Below, piece by piece: positions 1-7,864 of a stretch of 64,000 bases of DNA. The notes beneath the pieces were generated by a model. The model ran no database searches, was not told the origin of the DNA, and saw nothing but the letters and a program-made list of their open reading frames with translations. The stretch comes from Candidatus Acetothermia bacterium (GTDB taxonomy: Bacteria; Bipolaricaulota; Bipolaricaulia; Bipolaricaulales; Bipolaricaulaceae): contig JANLFW010000006.1 in assembly GCA_024653305.1 (NCBI GenBank), positions 1 to 64,000 on the forward strand, in the 5' to 3' direction. Within the stretch, counting starts at the first letter, position 1. Each line of letters begins with the position of its first letter. The translations under genes were made by a program, and so were the position numbers.

Positions 1-840
1 GTGCTGGTCCAGGGGATCACCGGGAGCGAGGGGGCGTTCCACACCCGGCAGATGGTGGCCTACGGGACGAAGGTGGTGGCTGGGGTCACCCCGGGCAAGG
101 GCGGGCAAACACTTGATGGGATCCCGGTTTATGGTTCCGCGGCCGAAGCGGTGGAGCGGCATCGGGTGGACGCCTCGGTCCTGTTCGTCCCCGCCGCGTT
201 CGCCCCCGATGCCATGCTCGAGGCCGCAGCGGCCGGGATCCCCCTCATCGTGGCCATCACGGAGGGGATCCCCCTCCACGCCATGCTCCGCGCCTACCAC
301 CTCCTCAAGGGGTATCCGGTACGGCTGATCGGTCCCAATTGCCCCGGGATCATCTCCCCGGGCAAGGCGAAGGTCGGGGTCATCCCCAGCGCCGTGTTCC
401 GGCCCGGCCCGGTGGGGATCGTGTCCCGCTCCGGCACCCTGACCTATGAGATCGCCCACCACCTCAGCTCCAGCGGGTTTGGCCAGTCCACGGTGGTGGG
501 GATCGGCGGCGACCCCATCATCGGGAGCTCCTTTACCGACCTCCTCCCCCTGTTCGAGGAGGATCCTCAGACGGAGCTCGTCGTGCTGGTGGGGGAGATC
601 GGGGGAAACGCCGAGGAGGAGGCAGCGGAGTACGTGGCCGAGCACATGGAAAAGCCGGTGGTCGCGTACATCGCGGGGTTCTCCGCCCCGCCGGGGAAGC
701 GGATGGGTCATGCCGGGGCGATCATCACCGGGAGCGAGGGCACGGCCCAGGCCAAGGCGGAGCGGCTGGAGAAGAAGGGCATCCCCGTGGCCCGTACCCC
801 GGCCCAAGTGGCGACCTTGGTAAAGGAGGCTCTCCGGTGA
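1..840 (+). CDS. sucD: Succinyl-CoA synthetase alpha subunit, 5' end cut off by the window
   Basis: This is the CoA-binding, phosphohistidine-carrying subunit that interconverts succinyl-CoA and succinate with nucleotide phosphorylation. The Rossmann motif GVTPGKGG (residues 28-35 of the visible part), [17 protein letters not shown] and GIGGDP are all present, and the phosphorylated histidine lies in [10 protein letters not shown] (codon at 709-711, residue 237). Against the E. coli protein about 11-12 N-terminal residues are missing, so the GTG at base 1 is most likely an internal valine and not the start. The beta subunit sucC is expected just upstream, outside the window. The stop overlaps the next start by 4 bp, implying translational coupling to ychF. 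Confidence 0.93.
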   Translation: MLVQGITGSEGAFHTRQMVAYGTKVVAGVTPGKGGQTLDGIPVYGSAAEAVERHRVDASVLFVPAAFAPDAMLEAAAAGIPLIVAITEGIPLHAMLRAYHLLKGYPVRLIGPNCPGIISPGKAKVGVIPSAVFRPGPVGIVSRSGTLTYEIAHHLSSSGFGQSTVVGIGGDPIIGSSFTDLLPLFEEDPQTELVVLVGEIGGNAEEEAAEYVAEHMEKPVVAYIAGFSAPPGKRMGHAGAIITGSEGTAQAKAERLEKKGIPVARTPAQVATLVKEALR

Positions 841-1925
841 GCCGAAGCTTCGGGCTGGTGGGCCTGCCCAACGCCGGCAAGTCCACGATCTTCAACGCCC
901 TGACCGCGGCCGGGGCGAAGGTCGAGGCCTATCCGTTCTGCACCATCGACCCCAACCACGGGGTGGCCGCGGTGCCCGACGAGCGCCTGGACCGACTCCA
1001 CGCCCTGTTCCCGGTGAAGAGGAAGGTCCCCACCACGATCGAGGTGGTGGACATTGCCGGGCTCGTGCAGGGGGCGGCCCATGGCGAGGGCCTGGGGAAC
1101 CAGTTCCTGGCGGAGATCCGCGGGGTGGATGCCATCCTCCACGTGGTGCGGTGCTTCGAGGACCCGGAGGTGGCGCACCCCACCGGAACCGTGGACGTCC
1201 GCCGCGACATCGAGATCGTGGAGGCCGAGCTTCTGCTCAAGGACCTGGAGACCCTGGACCGACGGCGGGAGCGGCTGAGCAAGGTGGCGAGGGTCGGGGA
1301 CAAGACGGCCCGGGCCCAGCTCGCGCTCCTGGAGCGGCTGATCGCCGCAGTGGGGGCCGGGACCCCGATCCGCAACCTCGACCTCTCCACGGACGAGCTG
1401 GCCCTGGTGAGGGACCTCGCCCCCCTCACGGCGAAACCCGTCTTGTACGTGGCCAACGTCGGCGACGCCGGCGAAAACGAGCACTCCCAGGAGGTGGCCG
1501 CGGTCGCCCGGGAGACGGGGGCGGGATGGGTGGTCGTCCGCGGCCGCCTCGAGGCCGAGGTGGCCGAGGCGTGTTCGGACGAGGGGGAGCGGCGGGCGTT
1601 CCTCGCCGAGTACGGCCTGACCGAATCGGCCCTGGTGCGCCTGGTGCGGGCTGCGTACACGCTCCTTTCCGTGATCACGTTCTACACCGTGGAGGGGCCG
1701 GAGGTGCGGGCGTGGACGGTCCCCCAGGGGGCGAAGGCCCCGGACGCCGGTGCCGCCATCCATACCGACTTCCGTGACCGGTTCGTGCTTGCCGAGGTGA
1801 TGCGGCTCGACGACCTTCTCGCCCTCGGATCGGAACGTGCCCTTAGGGAGAGGGGCAAGGTCCAGCGGGCGGGGCGGGACTACATCGTCCAGGATGGGGA
1901 CGTGATCCACTTCATCTGCGCCTGA
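837..1925 (+). CDS. ychF: YchF/OLA1-type P-loop ATPase
   Basis: Ribosome-associated Obg-family P-loop protein; family members prefer ATP to GTP and take part in translation and stress responses. Walker A is GLPNAGKS (residues 9-16), the G3 motif is DIAG, and the altered specificity loop NVGD replaces the usual G4 NKxD, as expected for YchF. The C-terminal third ([15 protein letters not shown] onwards) is the TGS domain ending in the typical GDVIHF. Length 362 residues is normal. The GTG start overlaps the sucD stop by 4 bp, and the stop shares one base with the start of the next gene, so the three genes read as one operon. Confidence 0.95.
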   Translation: MSRSFGLVGLPNAGKSTIFNALTAAGAKVEAYPFCTIDPNHGVAAVPDERLDRLHALFPVKRKVPTTIEVVDIAGLVQGAAHGEGLGNQFLAEIRGVDAILHVVRCFEDPEVAHPTGTVDVRRDIEIVEAELLLKDLETLDRRRERLSKVARVGDKTARAQLALLERLIAAVGAGTPIRNLDLSTDELALVRDLAPLTAKPVLYVANVGDAGENEHSQEVAAVARETGAGWVVVRGRLEAEVAEACSDEGERRAFLAEYGLTESALVRLVRAAYTLLSVITFYTVEGPEVRAWTVPQGAKAPDAGAAIHTDFRDRFVLAEVMRLDDLLALGSERALRERGKVQRAGRDYIVQDGDVIHFICA

Positions 1926-2755
1926 TGGCCACCCTCGCCCTTCTCCTCGCCACCGTGGTCTGGGGGTGGACGTTCGCCTTGGTCAAGGATGCCCTCCGCG
2001 AGGTCGGTCCGTTTTGGTTTCTCACACTGCGGTTCCTGTTCGCCACCTTGCTCGCCGCGCCCTTGCTTCGGCGCGGGGAGGCGTGGTCGCGGCGGAACTG
2101 GACCGGGGGTGGAGTGCTCGGGATGGCGCTGTTCGCCGGGTACTTCTTCCAAACGTGGGGGCTCACGTACACCACGGCCCAAAAGTCGGGGCTCATCTCG
2201 GGGATGGCGGTGGTGCTGGTGCCACCGGTGGCGTGGCTGTTCGGAAGTCGGCCCGCCGCGCGGACCTGGCTCGGGGTGGGGTTGGCCGGGGCCGGGGTCG
2301 CCCTCCTCACCCTGGGCGGGGGAGATCCCCTCGGGGCCACCGGGTTCGGGGATTTCCTGACCTTCCTGTGCGCGGTGTCGTTCGCCCTGTACATGGTGCT
2401 CCTGGAGCGGTATGTCCGGGCTGGGGATTGGCAGGCCCTCCTCCCTCCCCAGCTCGGGGTGGTGGCGCTGCTCTCGCTCGTCGGGGCCTGGACGTGGCGC
2501 GAGCCGACGTTCGCGTTCTCCCGCGGTGTGTGGGGCGCGCTCGCCGTCACCGGGGCCCTGGCCACCACCGGGGCCTACTACGTCCTCGCGTGGGCGGAGC
2601 GGCGGATCCCGGCGGCGCGGGCGGCGATCGTGCTGGCGATGGAGCCGGTGTTCGCCGGTATCTTCGGGTGGTGGCTCCTCGGGGAGGTGCTCGCGCCATG
2701 GCAGCTCGTGGGGGCAGGCCTCGTCTTTCTCGGCATCCTCTCCCAGCGTTCCTGA
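1925..2755 (+). CDS. EamA-family (drug/metabolite transporter) permease
   Basis: A 276-residue integral membrane protein with about ten hydrophobic segments arranged as two EamA repeats, starting with TVVWGWTFALVKDAL and closing with the characteristic PVFAGIFGWWLLGE and LVGAGLVFLGIL. Members export amino acids, metabolites or drugs across the inner membrane, but the substrate cannot be told from sequence. The start codon overlaps the ychF stop by one base (TGATG), supporting cotranscription. It is followed closely by a tRNA pair on the same strand. Confidence 0.88.
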   Translation: MATLALLLATVVWGWTFALVKDALREVGPFWFLTLRFLFATLLAAPLLRRGEAWSRRNWTGGGVLGMALFAGYFFQTWGLTYTTAQKSGLISGMAVVLVPPVAWLFGSRPAARTWLGVGLAGAGVALLTLGGGDPLGATGFGDFLTFLCAVSFALYMVLLERYVRAGDWQALLPPQLGVVALLSLVGAWTWREPTFAFSRGVWGALAVTGALATTGAYYVLAWAERRIPAARAAIVLAMEPVFAGIFGWWLLGEVLAPWQLVGAGLVFLGILSQRS

Positions 2756-2803
2756 ACGCGTGTTCGCGTTGACGCCCCCCTTGCGACGGGCGATAATCGC
2801 CGG

Positions 2804-2887
2804 GGAGGGATGTCCGAACGGTAAGGAGCCGGTCTCGAAAACCGGTACGGCCTCACGGCCTTCGGGGTTCGAATCCCCGTCCCTCCG
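2804..2887 (+). tRNA. tRNA-Ser (anticodon CGA)
   Basis: The acceptor stem GGAGGGA pairs perfectly with TCCCTCC. The anticodon stem CCGGT/ACCGG carries loop CTCGAAA, giving anticodon CGA for codon UCG. A long variable arm containing the inverted pair GGCC/GGCC lies between the anticodon and T arms, as required for class II tRNA-Ser, and the T loop is TTCGAAT on a CGGGG/CCCCG stem. The 3' CCA is not encoded. It is followed after 3 bases by tRNA-Arg. Confidence 0.95.
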
Positions 2888-2890
2888 CCC

Positions 2891-2963
2891 GCGCCCGTAG
2901 CTCAGAGGATAGAGCGCTGGCCTGCGGAGCCAGAGGTCGCAGGTTCAAATCCTGCCGGGCGTA
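2891..2963 (+). tRNA. tRNA-Arg (anticodon GCG)
   Basis: The acceptor GCGCCCG pairs with CGGGCGT (one G-U at the end), the D arm is GCTC/GAGC, the anticodon stem CTGGC/GCCAG encloses CTGCGGA and the T arm is GCAGG/CCTGC. Positions 34-36 are therefore GCG, reading CGC and CGU. CCA is not encoded. Most bacteria read these codons with an ACG tRNA deaminated by TadA, so a GCG anticodon is notable. A T-rich stretch follows, possibly the end of the transcript. Confidence 0.93.
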
Positions 2964-2970
2964 TTTTCTT

Positions 2971-3627
2971 TTACGAAACCGGGGTTTCGCTTATCGTGGG
3001 TTCTGGTGACTTCTTCACCTGGTGGTAGTGGCGGCGGGCCTTGGCGCGGTTGCCGCAGTCCTTCATGTCGCACCAGCGGCGGCTGCGGTTCCGGCTCCTG
3101 TCCAGGAACAACCACCCACAGTCCTGATCGGCACACCTCCTCACCCGGCCGAGCTCGGCGGAGGTCAGGAGTTCCCCCGCCGACCGGGCCACCGGCCACA
3201 ACACCCGCGCGAGGGCGGCCTCGGCCTCGGCCCAAGCCCAGGCGAAGCCGTCCGGGGCGGGCTCGATCTGCATGTGGGTCAGCGCTTCCCTGAGGGCGGC
3301 GTTCAGGATGTCCAGGTCGGAGGCCGCCGGGGGGGTTCCCGCCGCCACCGCGGAGAAGATCCGGTAGATCGCTTCCCGCAGGGCGATCGCCCGCTCGAGG
3401 ACGGCCGCGGCCTCGGCCGGCCGCCGGGATGCCTCACGGAGGAGGGCCTCCGCCTCTTGGGCGGTCAGGATCCCCACGTGCTGGCCCCACGCCACGAGGT
3501 CGGCATAGGAGGTGAGGAACTCCCGCGGGTGGTCGCTTGCGTGCCAGTCCACCGTGTTCGCGAAGTCCAGGCACAGCTCGCCCCCGATCAGCTTCAGCCT
3601 GCCGGCAGAACGTTCGGTGATGGCCAT
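2971..3627 (-). CDS. ABATE-domain / CGNR zinc-finger protein, probable transcriptional regulator
   Basis: The N-terminal two thirds match the ABATE (putative stress-induced regulator) domain, with GGELCLDFANTVDW near residues 15-28. The C-terminal 45 residues form a CGNR zinc finger: C-x4-C in RCADQDC, then WCDMKDCGNRAKARRHY. These two-domain proteins are common predicted regulators in soil and deep-branching bacteria, with few targets known. The start at 3627 lies about 30 bases below a good sigma-70-type promoter, and the gene converges on the tRNA pair, so it is probably monocistronic. Length (218 aa) is slightly longer than the usual 180-200. Confidence 0.85.
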   Translation of the reverse strand: MAITERSAGRLKLIGGELCLDFANTVDWHASDHPREFLTSYADLVAWGQHVGILTAQEAEALLREASRRPAEAAAVLERAIALREAIYRIFSAVAAGTPPAASDLDILNAALREALTHMQIEPAPDGFAWAWAEAEAALARVLWPVARSAGELLTSAELGRVRRCADQDCGWLFLDRSRNRSRRWCDMKDCGNRAKARRHYHQVKKSPEPTISETPVS

Positions 3628-3666
3628 CGCCGTCTCCTCTAACTTGCGAAAGCGGCTTGATAGGTT

Positions 3667-3695
3667 ATAATAGGCGGTTAGAAAGGCACCGTCAA
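3667..3695 (-). promoter_or_regulatory. Sigma-70-type promoter of the CGNR gene
   Basis: On the minus strand TTGACG (3695-3690), a 17-base spacer and TATTAT (3672-3667) form a near-consensus promoter. Its predicted start near 3660 leaves a leader of about 30 bases before the CGNR start codon. The plus strand also has TTGCGA-16-TATAAT (3644-3671) but no gene follows it. Confidence 0.6.
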
Positions 3696-3826
3696 GCCGA
3701 TCAGGTTGGCGGTCGGGCGGCCCCCAACCGGGCGGGTGAGAGGAGGGTGGAGAGATCCACCCCAGCTCCTTTGAGGCCCCTCCCAGCGGGGGACGGGGTG
3801 CCCTTCTTGCGTGGCCGCGTCGGCCA

Positions 3827-3919
3827 CTACTTCTTTCGGTGAGGCCGGCGCCGCCGTGTCAGTACCGCACGAAGACGGCGCCAGAGGCTCGTCGGCTTTT
3901 GCTTCGCTTTCTTGGCCAT
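3827..3919 (-). CDS. Possible 30-residue highly basic microprotein
   Basis: This is the only protein-like frame seen in the roughly 380-base gap between the CGNR gene and clpP. It starts MAKKAKQKPTS and ends in an arginine/lysine-rich tail; more than half of the residues are K or R. It could be a ribosome-associated or nucleic-acid-binding microprotein, or chance. There is no good Shine-Dalgarno sequence. A perfect small inverted repeat (ATGCCC-AA-GGGCAT, 3932-3945) lies just upstream of it and could instead end the clpP transcript. No homology is claimed. Confidence 0.25.
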   Translation of the reverse strand: MAKKAKQKPTSLWRRLRAVLTRRRRPHRKK

Positions 3920-4006
3920 GACCCGATTGTAATGCCCAAGGGCATGGGTGTATCGGTTGACCCTGGACGCGGTGACGCCGAGGTCCAGGATGCCCTCCCC
4001 TTCCCA

Positions 4007-4597
4007 CTACCGGCGGACGGTGATGATCTCGTCCACGAGGCCGTAGGCCTTGGCCTCTTCGGCGGACATGAAGTAGTCCCGGTCCGTGTCCCGCTCGATC
4101 TTCTCCATCGGCTGCCCGGTGTGGCGAGCGAGGATGGCGTTGATCTGATCCCGGGTGCGCATGATCTCCTCGGCGCGGATTTTGAGGTCGATGGCCTGCC
4201 CCTGGACTCCGCCCCAAGGCTGATGGATGAGGATCTTGGCGTTGGGCAGGGCATAACGCTTGCCCCTCGTCCCGGCTGCCAGCAGCACCGCCCCCATCGA
4301 CGCGGCCATGCCCACGCAGATCGTACGCACCGAACACTTCAGGTACTGTATCGTGTCGTAGATGGCTAGCCCTGCCGTAACTTCGCCCCCAGGGGTGTTG
4401 ATGTACAGGCTCACGTCCTTCTCCGGGTCCTCCGACTCCAAGAACAGGAGCTGGGCGATCACCGTGTTCGCCACATGGTCGTCAATGGGGGCGCCCAGGA
4501 ACACGATGCGGTCCTTGAGGAGCCGGGAGTAGATGTCGTGGGCGTACATGATCCCGTGCTCCTGCACGATCACCGTGGGTATAAGCTGCATCTTCAT
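4007..4597 (-). CDS. clpP: ATP-dependent Clp protease proteolytic subunit
   Basis: Serine peptidase that forms the tetradecameric chamber of ClpAP/ClpXP. The catalytic triad is visible: Ser100 in GMAASMGA, His125 in ILIHQPWGG and Asp170 in IERDTDRD. The length of 196 residues is typical. The start [10 protein letters not shown] is chosen because its ATG overlaps the tig stop by 4 bp (ATGA) behind a GGAGG-like ribosome site in the end of tig. A much longer upstream in-frame extension exists but is antisense-like and runs through tig. No clpX or clpA follows in the window, so the ATPase partner must be elsewhere. Last gene of the rqcH-S2P-tig-clpP operon. Confidence 0.96.
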   Translation of the reverse strand: MKMQLIPTVIVQEHGIMYAHDIYSRLLKDRIVFLGAPIDDHVANTVIAQLLFLESEDPEKDVSLYINTPGGEVTAGLAIYDTIQYLKCSVRTICVGMAASMGAVLLAAGTRGKRYALPNAKILIHQPWGGVQGQAIDLKIRAEEIMRTRDQINAILARHTGQPMEKIERDTDRDYFMSAEEAKAYGLVDEIITVRR

Positions 4598-5718
4598 CGT
4601 GACCTCCTTGCACGCTCGATGATCCAATCCGCTGCCCGCTCGAACAACAGCCGTCCCCGCACCGCGGCTTCCTCCTCCCCGCCCTCGCGCGCGCGTGTTT
4701 TTACCTCCTCCTCGCTCGGGAGAAGCCCCTTTTGCTCGGCCAACCGACGGGCCAGGATCTCCCGGCGGAGTCTCCGGCGCACCGCCGCCTCCACCTCCGG
4801 CCGCAGGGCCGCGTTTCCCCGGAGTCGTCCGATCTCCTCGGCCAATACCTCCTGGAGGAGACCGGGTGGGACATCCACGTTCACTGCGTCGGCGAGGGCG
4901 TCCAGGGCGTTCACCCGCTGCTCGTGGCGACGCCGCGCCTCCGCTTGGCGCAGGAGTTCCGCGCGGACCTCCTCCCGGAACGCGTCCCACGAAGCGAACC
5001 CGTAGTGGCTGGCCGCTTCTTCCGGAGAGGGAAGGAGCACTCGGTACACCGCGGTCACCTCGAACTCCTCGCTCTGGCCGCCTTCATCGGTCAGGATCAC
5101 CCGCGCGCCCGGAGTGGCGCCCAGAAGCTGTTTGCCGATGGGGCGGGCAGCGGAGGCCTCTCCTTCCCAGACACGATCGCCGCGCCGGATGTGGACCACG
5201 TCGCCTTCCTCGGCCGGGCCGGTCTTCGGCTCGAGCACCGCTGCCTCCCGCCGGAGGTCGGCGAGGACCGCGGCCAGCTCCTCCTCGTTCACCTCGGCCG
5301 GTGGGGGCTCGGCGACCTCGATCGGGAGCTCGTCCGGGACCACCACCTCCGGCAACACCTCGAACTTGGCGCGAAATGCCAAATGCCCTCCGCGCGTGAA
5401 CGCCACCGTCTCCACTCGCGGTGTGGTCACGGGATGGAGGGCCATCGCCTCCAGCGTTCGGGCGAGCCACTCCCGGATCAGGGCTTCCTTGAGCTCCGCC
5501 CGGAACGTGTCCTCTCCGTAGTGGCGCAGGAGAAGATCCGTGGGGGCCTTCCCCGGGCGGAAGCCGGGGACTTTCACCTCCCGGGCGAGGGCACGGAGGA
5601 GCTCTTGCTCCTTCGTTTGTACGGCCTCTTTAGGGACGTCGATGGAAAGGGTGATCTCGTGCCCATTCCGTTCGAGTTGCACGTTTTGGTCGCCCACGGC
5701 GCAAGGAGTATACCCCAT
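4594..5718 (-). CDS. tig: Trigger factor, ribosome-bound chaperone / peptidyl-prolyl isomerase
   Basis: Binds at the ribosomal exit tunnel and shields nascent chains. The N-terminal ribosome-docking signature is [10 protein letters not shown] (about residues 50-59), followed by an abbreviated PPIase domain (EEGDVVHI ... GAT) and a long, charged, helical C-terminal chaperone domain. At 374 residues it is shorter than the E. coli protein (432), mainly through a compact PPIase domain. The ATG shares one base with the stop of the upstream protease gene (TGATG), which decides the start. Sits between a site-2 protease and clpP in an all-overlapping operon. Confidence 0.93.
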   Translation of the reverse strand: MGYTPCAVGDQNVQLERNGHEITLSIDVPKEAVQTKEQELLRALAREVKVPGFRPGKAPTDLLLRHYGEDTFRAELKEALIREWLARTLEAMALHPVTTPRVETVAFTRGGHLAFRAKFEVLPEVVVPDELPIEVAEPPPAEVNEEELAAVLADLRREAAVLEPKTGPAEEGDVVHIRRGDRVWEGEASAARPIGKQLLGATPGARVILTDEGGQSEEFEVTAVYRVLLPSPEEAASHYGFASWDAFREEVRAELLRQAEARRRHEQRVNALDALADAVNVDVPPGLLQEVLAEEIGRLRGNAALRPEVEAAVRRRLRREILARRLAEQKGLLPSEEEVKTRAREGGEEEAAVRGRLLFERAADWIIERARRSR

Positions 5719-6383
5719 CACCGCCACAATCCGGAGAGGAGAGCCCAGCCCACCCCGATCAGGTGCAGCGCCACCGTCTCCGCGCCCAGAAACACGTATT
5801 CGAGCACCCCCAGGAACAGGAGGACGACCACGATGAGGATCCCCACCTGTTCCAGCCGGAGGAGGTTGAACCTCCACCGCGGGGGGAGGAAGTAGGCGAG
5901 AATGCGGGAGCCATCGAGGGGCGGCACCGGCACCAGGTTGAACAGGGCCAGGACCAGGGACAGGAGCACGATCAGGGCGAGGAACGCCAGCAGCCACGGT
6001 ACCCGCACCCCGGCCGCCACGAGAGCTCGGCCGATCCCGGCGGCGACCAGGGCCATGGCCACGTTGGTGGCCGGGCCGGCCAGCCCCACCCACAACATGT
6101 CCCGCCACGTGTTCCGGAAGTAGTACGGATTGATGGGCACCGGCTTGGCCCAGCCGAACACGATCGGGAACCCGCTGAGCCGGCGCAAGAGCAGCAAGGC
6201 CAGCGGGAGGAGCACGGACCCGATGGGGTCGAGGTGGCGGAGGGGGTTCAGGGAGAGGCGCCCAGCGGCCTTGGCCGTGGGGTCCCCGAGCCTCCACGCC
6301 ACGTAGCCGTGGGCCACCTCGTGGGGGATCACGCACACCAGGAGAGCCGCCACGGACATGATCCCGTGGATGAGTTCGGTCAT
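5718..6383 (-). CDS. M50-family (site-2-protease-like) membrane metallopeptidase
   Basis: A 221-residue integral membrane zinc peptidase. The zinc-binding HEVAH motif lies in the first transmembrane segment (about residues 21-25) and the second ligand motif is NLVPVPPLDGSRIL. It belongs to the short group of M50 peptidases that lack a PDZ domain and the N-terminal RseP-type extension. Substrates of this group are largely unknown. Its ATG overlaps the end of the RqcH-like gene (ATGA) and its stop overlaps tig, so the protein is made in step with ribosome-quality-control factors. Confidence 0.9.
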   Translation of the reverse strand: MTELIHGIMSVAALLVCVIPHEVAHGYVAWRLGDPTAKAAGRLSLNPLRHLDPIGSVLLPLALLLLRRLSGFPIVFGWAKPVPINPYYFRNTWRDMLWVGLAGPATNVAMALVAAGIGRALVAAGVRVPWLLAFLALIVLLSLVLALFNLVPVPPLDGSRILAYFLPPRWRFNLLRLEQVGILIVVVLLFLGVLEYVFLGAETVALHLIGVGWALLSGLWR

Positions 6384-7846
6384 GGGCCCTTCTCTCCGGG
6401 TACCACGACGACGTTCTCCTTCCGCACCGCCACCGCCCCCGCTGGGGCGCCCTTGGGCTTTCGCAGGTACCGGGCCTCAGTGTAGCTCACCTCCACCTTG
6501 CGCTCACCCCGGGCCCGGGAATGCCAGGCTGCCAATTCCGCGGCCCGCCTGAGCACCGCCTCCGGCACAGGACGCCCGCCTGAGCGGACGAGGACGTGGG
6601 CTCCGGGCACCCCGCGGGCGTGGAGCCAGATGTCGTCAGGCTGGGCGGTCCGCACGAGGCGATCGTTCTCCCCCGCCGACCGGCCCACGATCACGGTGAA
6701 CCCGCCGATCAGGAATTCCCTGGGCTGAGTTGGCGCCTCCGCCTTGTTCGGCGTGGGTTCCACGCGTGTATCGCCGAGGGCGGCCAGGTCTCCTTCGAGG
6801 TACGGGGCGAGCTCGGGGCGGGTGGTGAGGAGGGACGCCAGGTCCTCCAAGCGCGCCAGTTCCTCCTCGAGCGCGCACCGTCGGTTCGGGATGTGCTCGA
6901 GCCGGCGGCGGAGCTTCCCTGCCTTGCGGTACTGGGCCTGGGCGTAGGCGAGCGGGGGCAGCGTCGGATCGAGGGCCAGACGCACCGGCTGCCCATCGAA
7001 CCCGTCCACCTCCACCTCGGGGATGCCCGGAGGGATTTCGGAGAGGCGGGTCAAGATGAGGTCGGCCTTGGCCTTGAGCTCCGGCCACCGGATCGCCTCC
7101 CGTTCGGCCTTGGCCAGGGCGGCCAGGGCCCGTTTGCGGCGGCGGATGGCCCGCTCCACCAGGTCCCGTCGCTCCTCGGCCACGGCGGTGGCGAGGCGGT
7201 CCTCGAGGGCGCGGTCCAGAGCCTGCCAGAACGTGGGAAAGCTGAATCGGGCTTCACCCAGGTCGGGCCTGGGGAAGAAGCTTACCAGGATCCCGCGCTC
7301 GGCTTGGTACAGGTATCCGGCTGGCGGCCTGGCGAGGAGGCCGCCCGCGAACACGGCCAGTTCCGCGTCGGATTGGGCATGGCCCAGGGCAACCGCGGCC
7401 CGGCGGAGCTCCGGACCCAGCCCCTGCAGGGGGTCGCCCTCGGACACGAATTCCACCGGTTGGAGGTCGCCATCCCGGAAGGAGGCGACCCGGCCGGCTC
7501 GGCCGAGGTAGAACAGGTTCCCCAGGCGGGGGCGGAGGTCCAGGACGAGGTCGGCTTCGGGGAACCGGAGGCGCACCACGCGGTCTAACCCGGCCTGATC
7601 GATGGCGATCAAGGGCTGGCCGGCGAGCTTGCGCAGGAACTGACAGAACGGGGGCGGTGTAGGTGGCGCGGGCGGGCGGAGGGCGGTGCGGTGGAACGCC
7701 TTGCCCCCGAGGTCGAGGGCGAGGGCCCCGCTCGGGCGGAAGACGCGCAGGAAGAACGCGTTCCCCACCTGGTGGACCTTGGCAAGCCGCGCCCCCACCA
7801 ACTCCCGCGCTTCCTCCATGGCCTTGCGGAGCTCGATCCCCTCCAT
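6380..7846 (-). CDS. rqcH: NFACT-domain protein, RqcH-like ribosome quality control factor
   Basis: RqcH binds stalled 50S-peptidyl-tRNA complexes and adds C-terminal alanine tails that mark the chain for proteolysis. The N-terminal NFACT-N domain includes the diagnostic Asp-Arg pair (GLDRVVRLRF, about residues 85-94) needed for Ala-tailing in Bacillus subtilis, a central coiled-coil stretch rich in E/R/A, and a C-terminal NFACT-R domain beginning REFLIGGFTVIVGRSAGEND and containing DDIWLHARGVPGAHV. It is 488 residues against about 570 in B. subtilis, mostly a shorter coiled coil. First gene of the operon with an M50 protease, trigger factor and ClpP; older annotations call it a fibronectin-binding protein. 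Confidence 0.88.
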   Translation of the reverse strand: MEGIELRKAMEEARELVGARLAKVHQVGNAFFLRVFRPSGALALDLGGKAFHRTALRPPAPPTPPPFCQFLRKLAGQPLIAIDQAGLDRVVRLRFPEADLVLDLRPRLGNLFYLGRAGRVASFRDGDLQPVEFVSEGDPLQGLGPELRRAAVALGHAQSDAELAVFAGGLLARPPAGYLYQAERGILVSFFPRPDLGEARFSFPTFWQALDRALEDRLATAVAEERRDLVERAIRRRKRALAALAKAEREAIRWPELKAKADLILTRLSEIPPGIPEVEVDGFDGQPVRLALDPTLPPLAYAQAQYRKAGKLRRRLEHIPNRRCALEEELARLEDLASLLTTRPELAPYLEGDLAALGDTRVEPTPNKAEAPTQPREFLIGGFTVIVGRSAGENDRLVRTAQPDDIWLHARGVPGAHVLVRSGGRPVPEAVLRRAAELAAWHSRARGERKVEVSYTEARYLRKPKGAPAGAVAVRKENVVVVPGEKGP

Positions 7847-7864
7847 AGTTCTTTGCGGGTGCGT

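Noticed and set aside
708-1910. Long minus-strand open frame opposite sucD/ychF
   Set aside because: Antisense to conserved genes, with shadow-frame composition.
3644-3671. Plus-strand promoter TTGCGA-16-TATAAT
   Set aside because: No plus-strand gene follows; the sequence is better explained by the overlapping minus-strand promoter of the CGNR gene.
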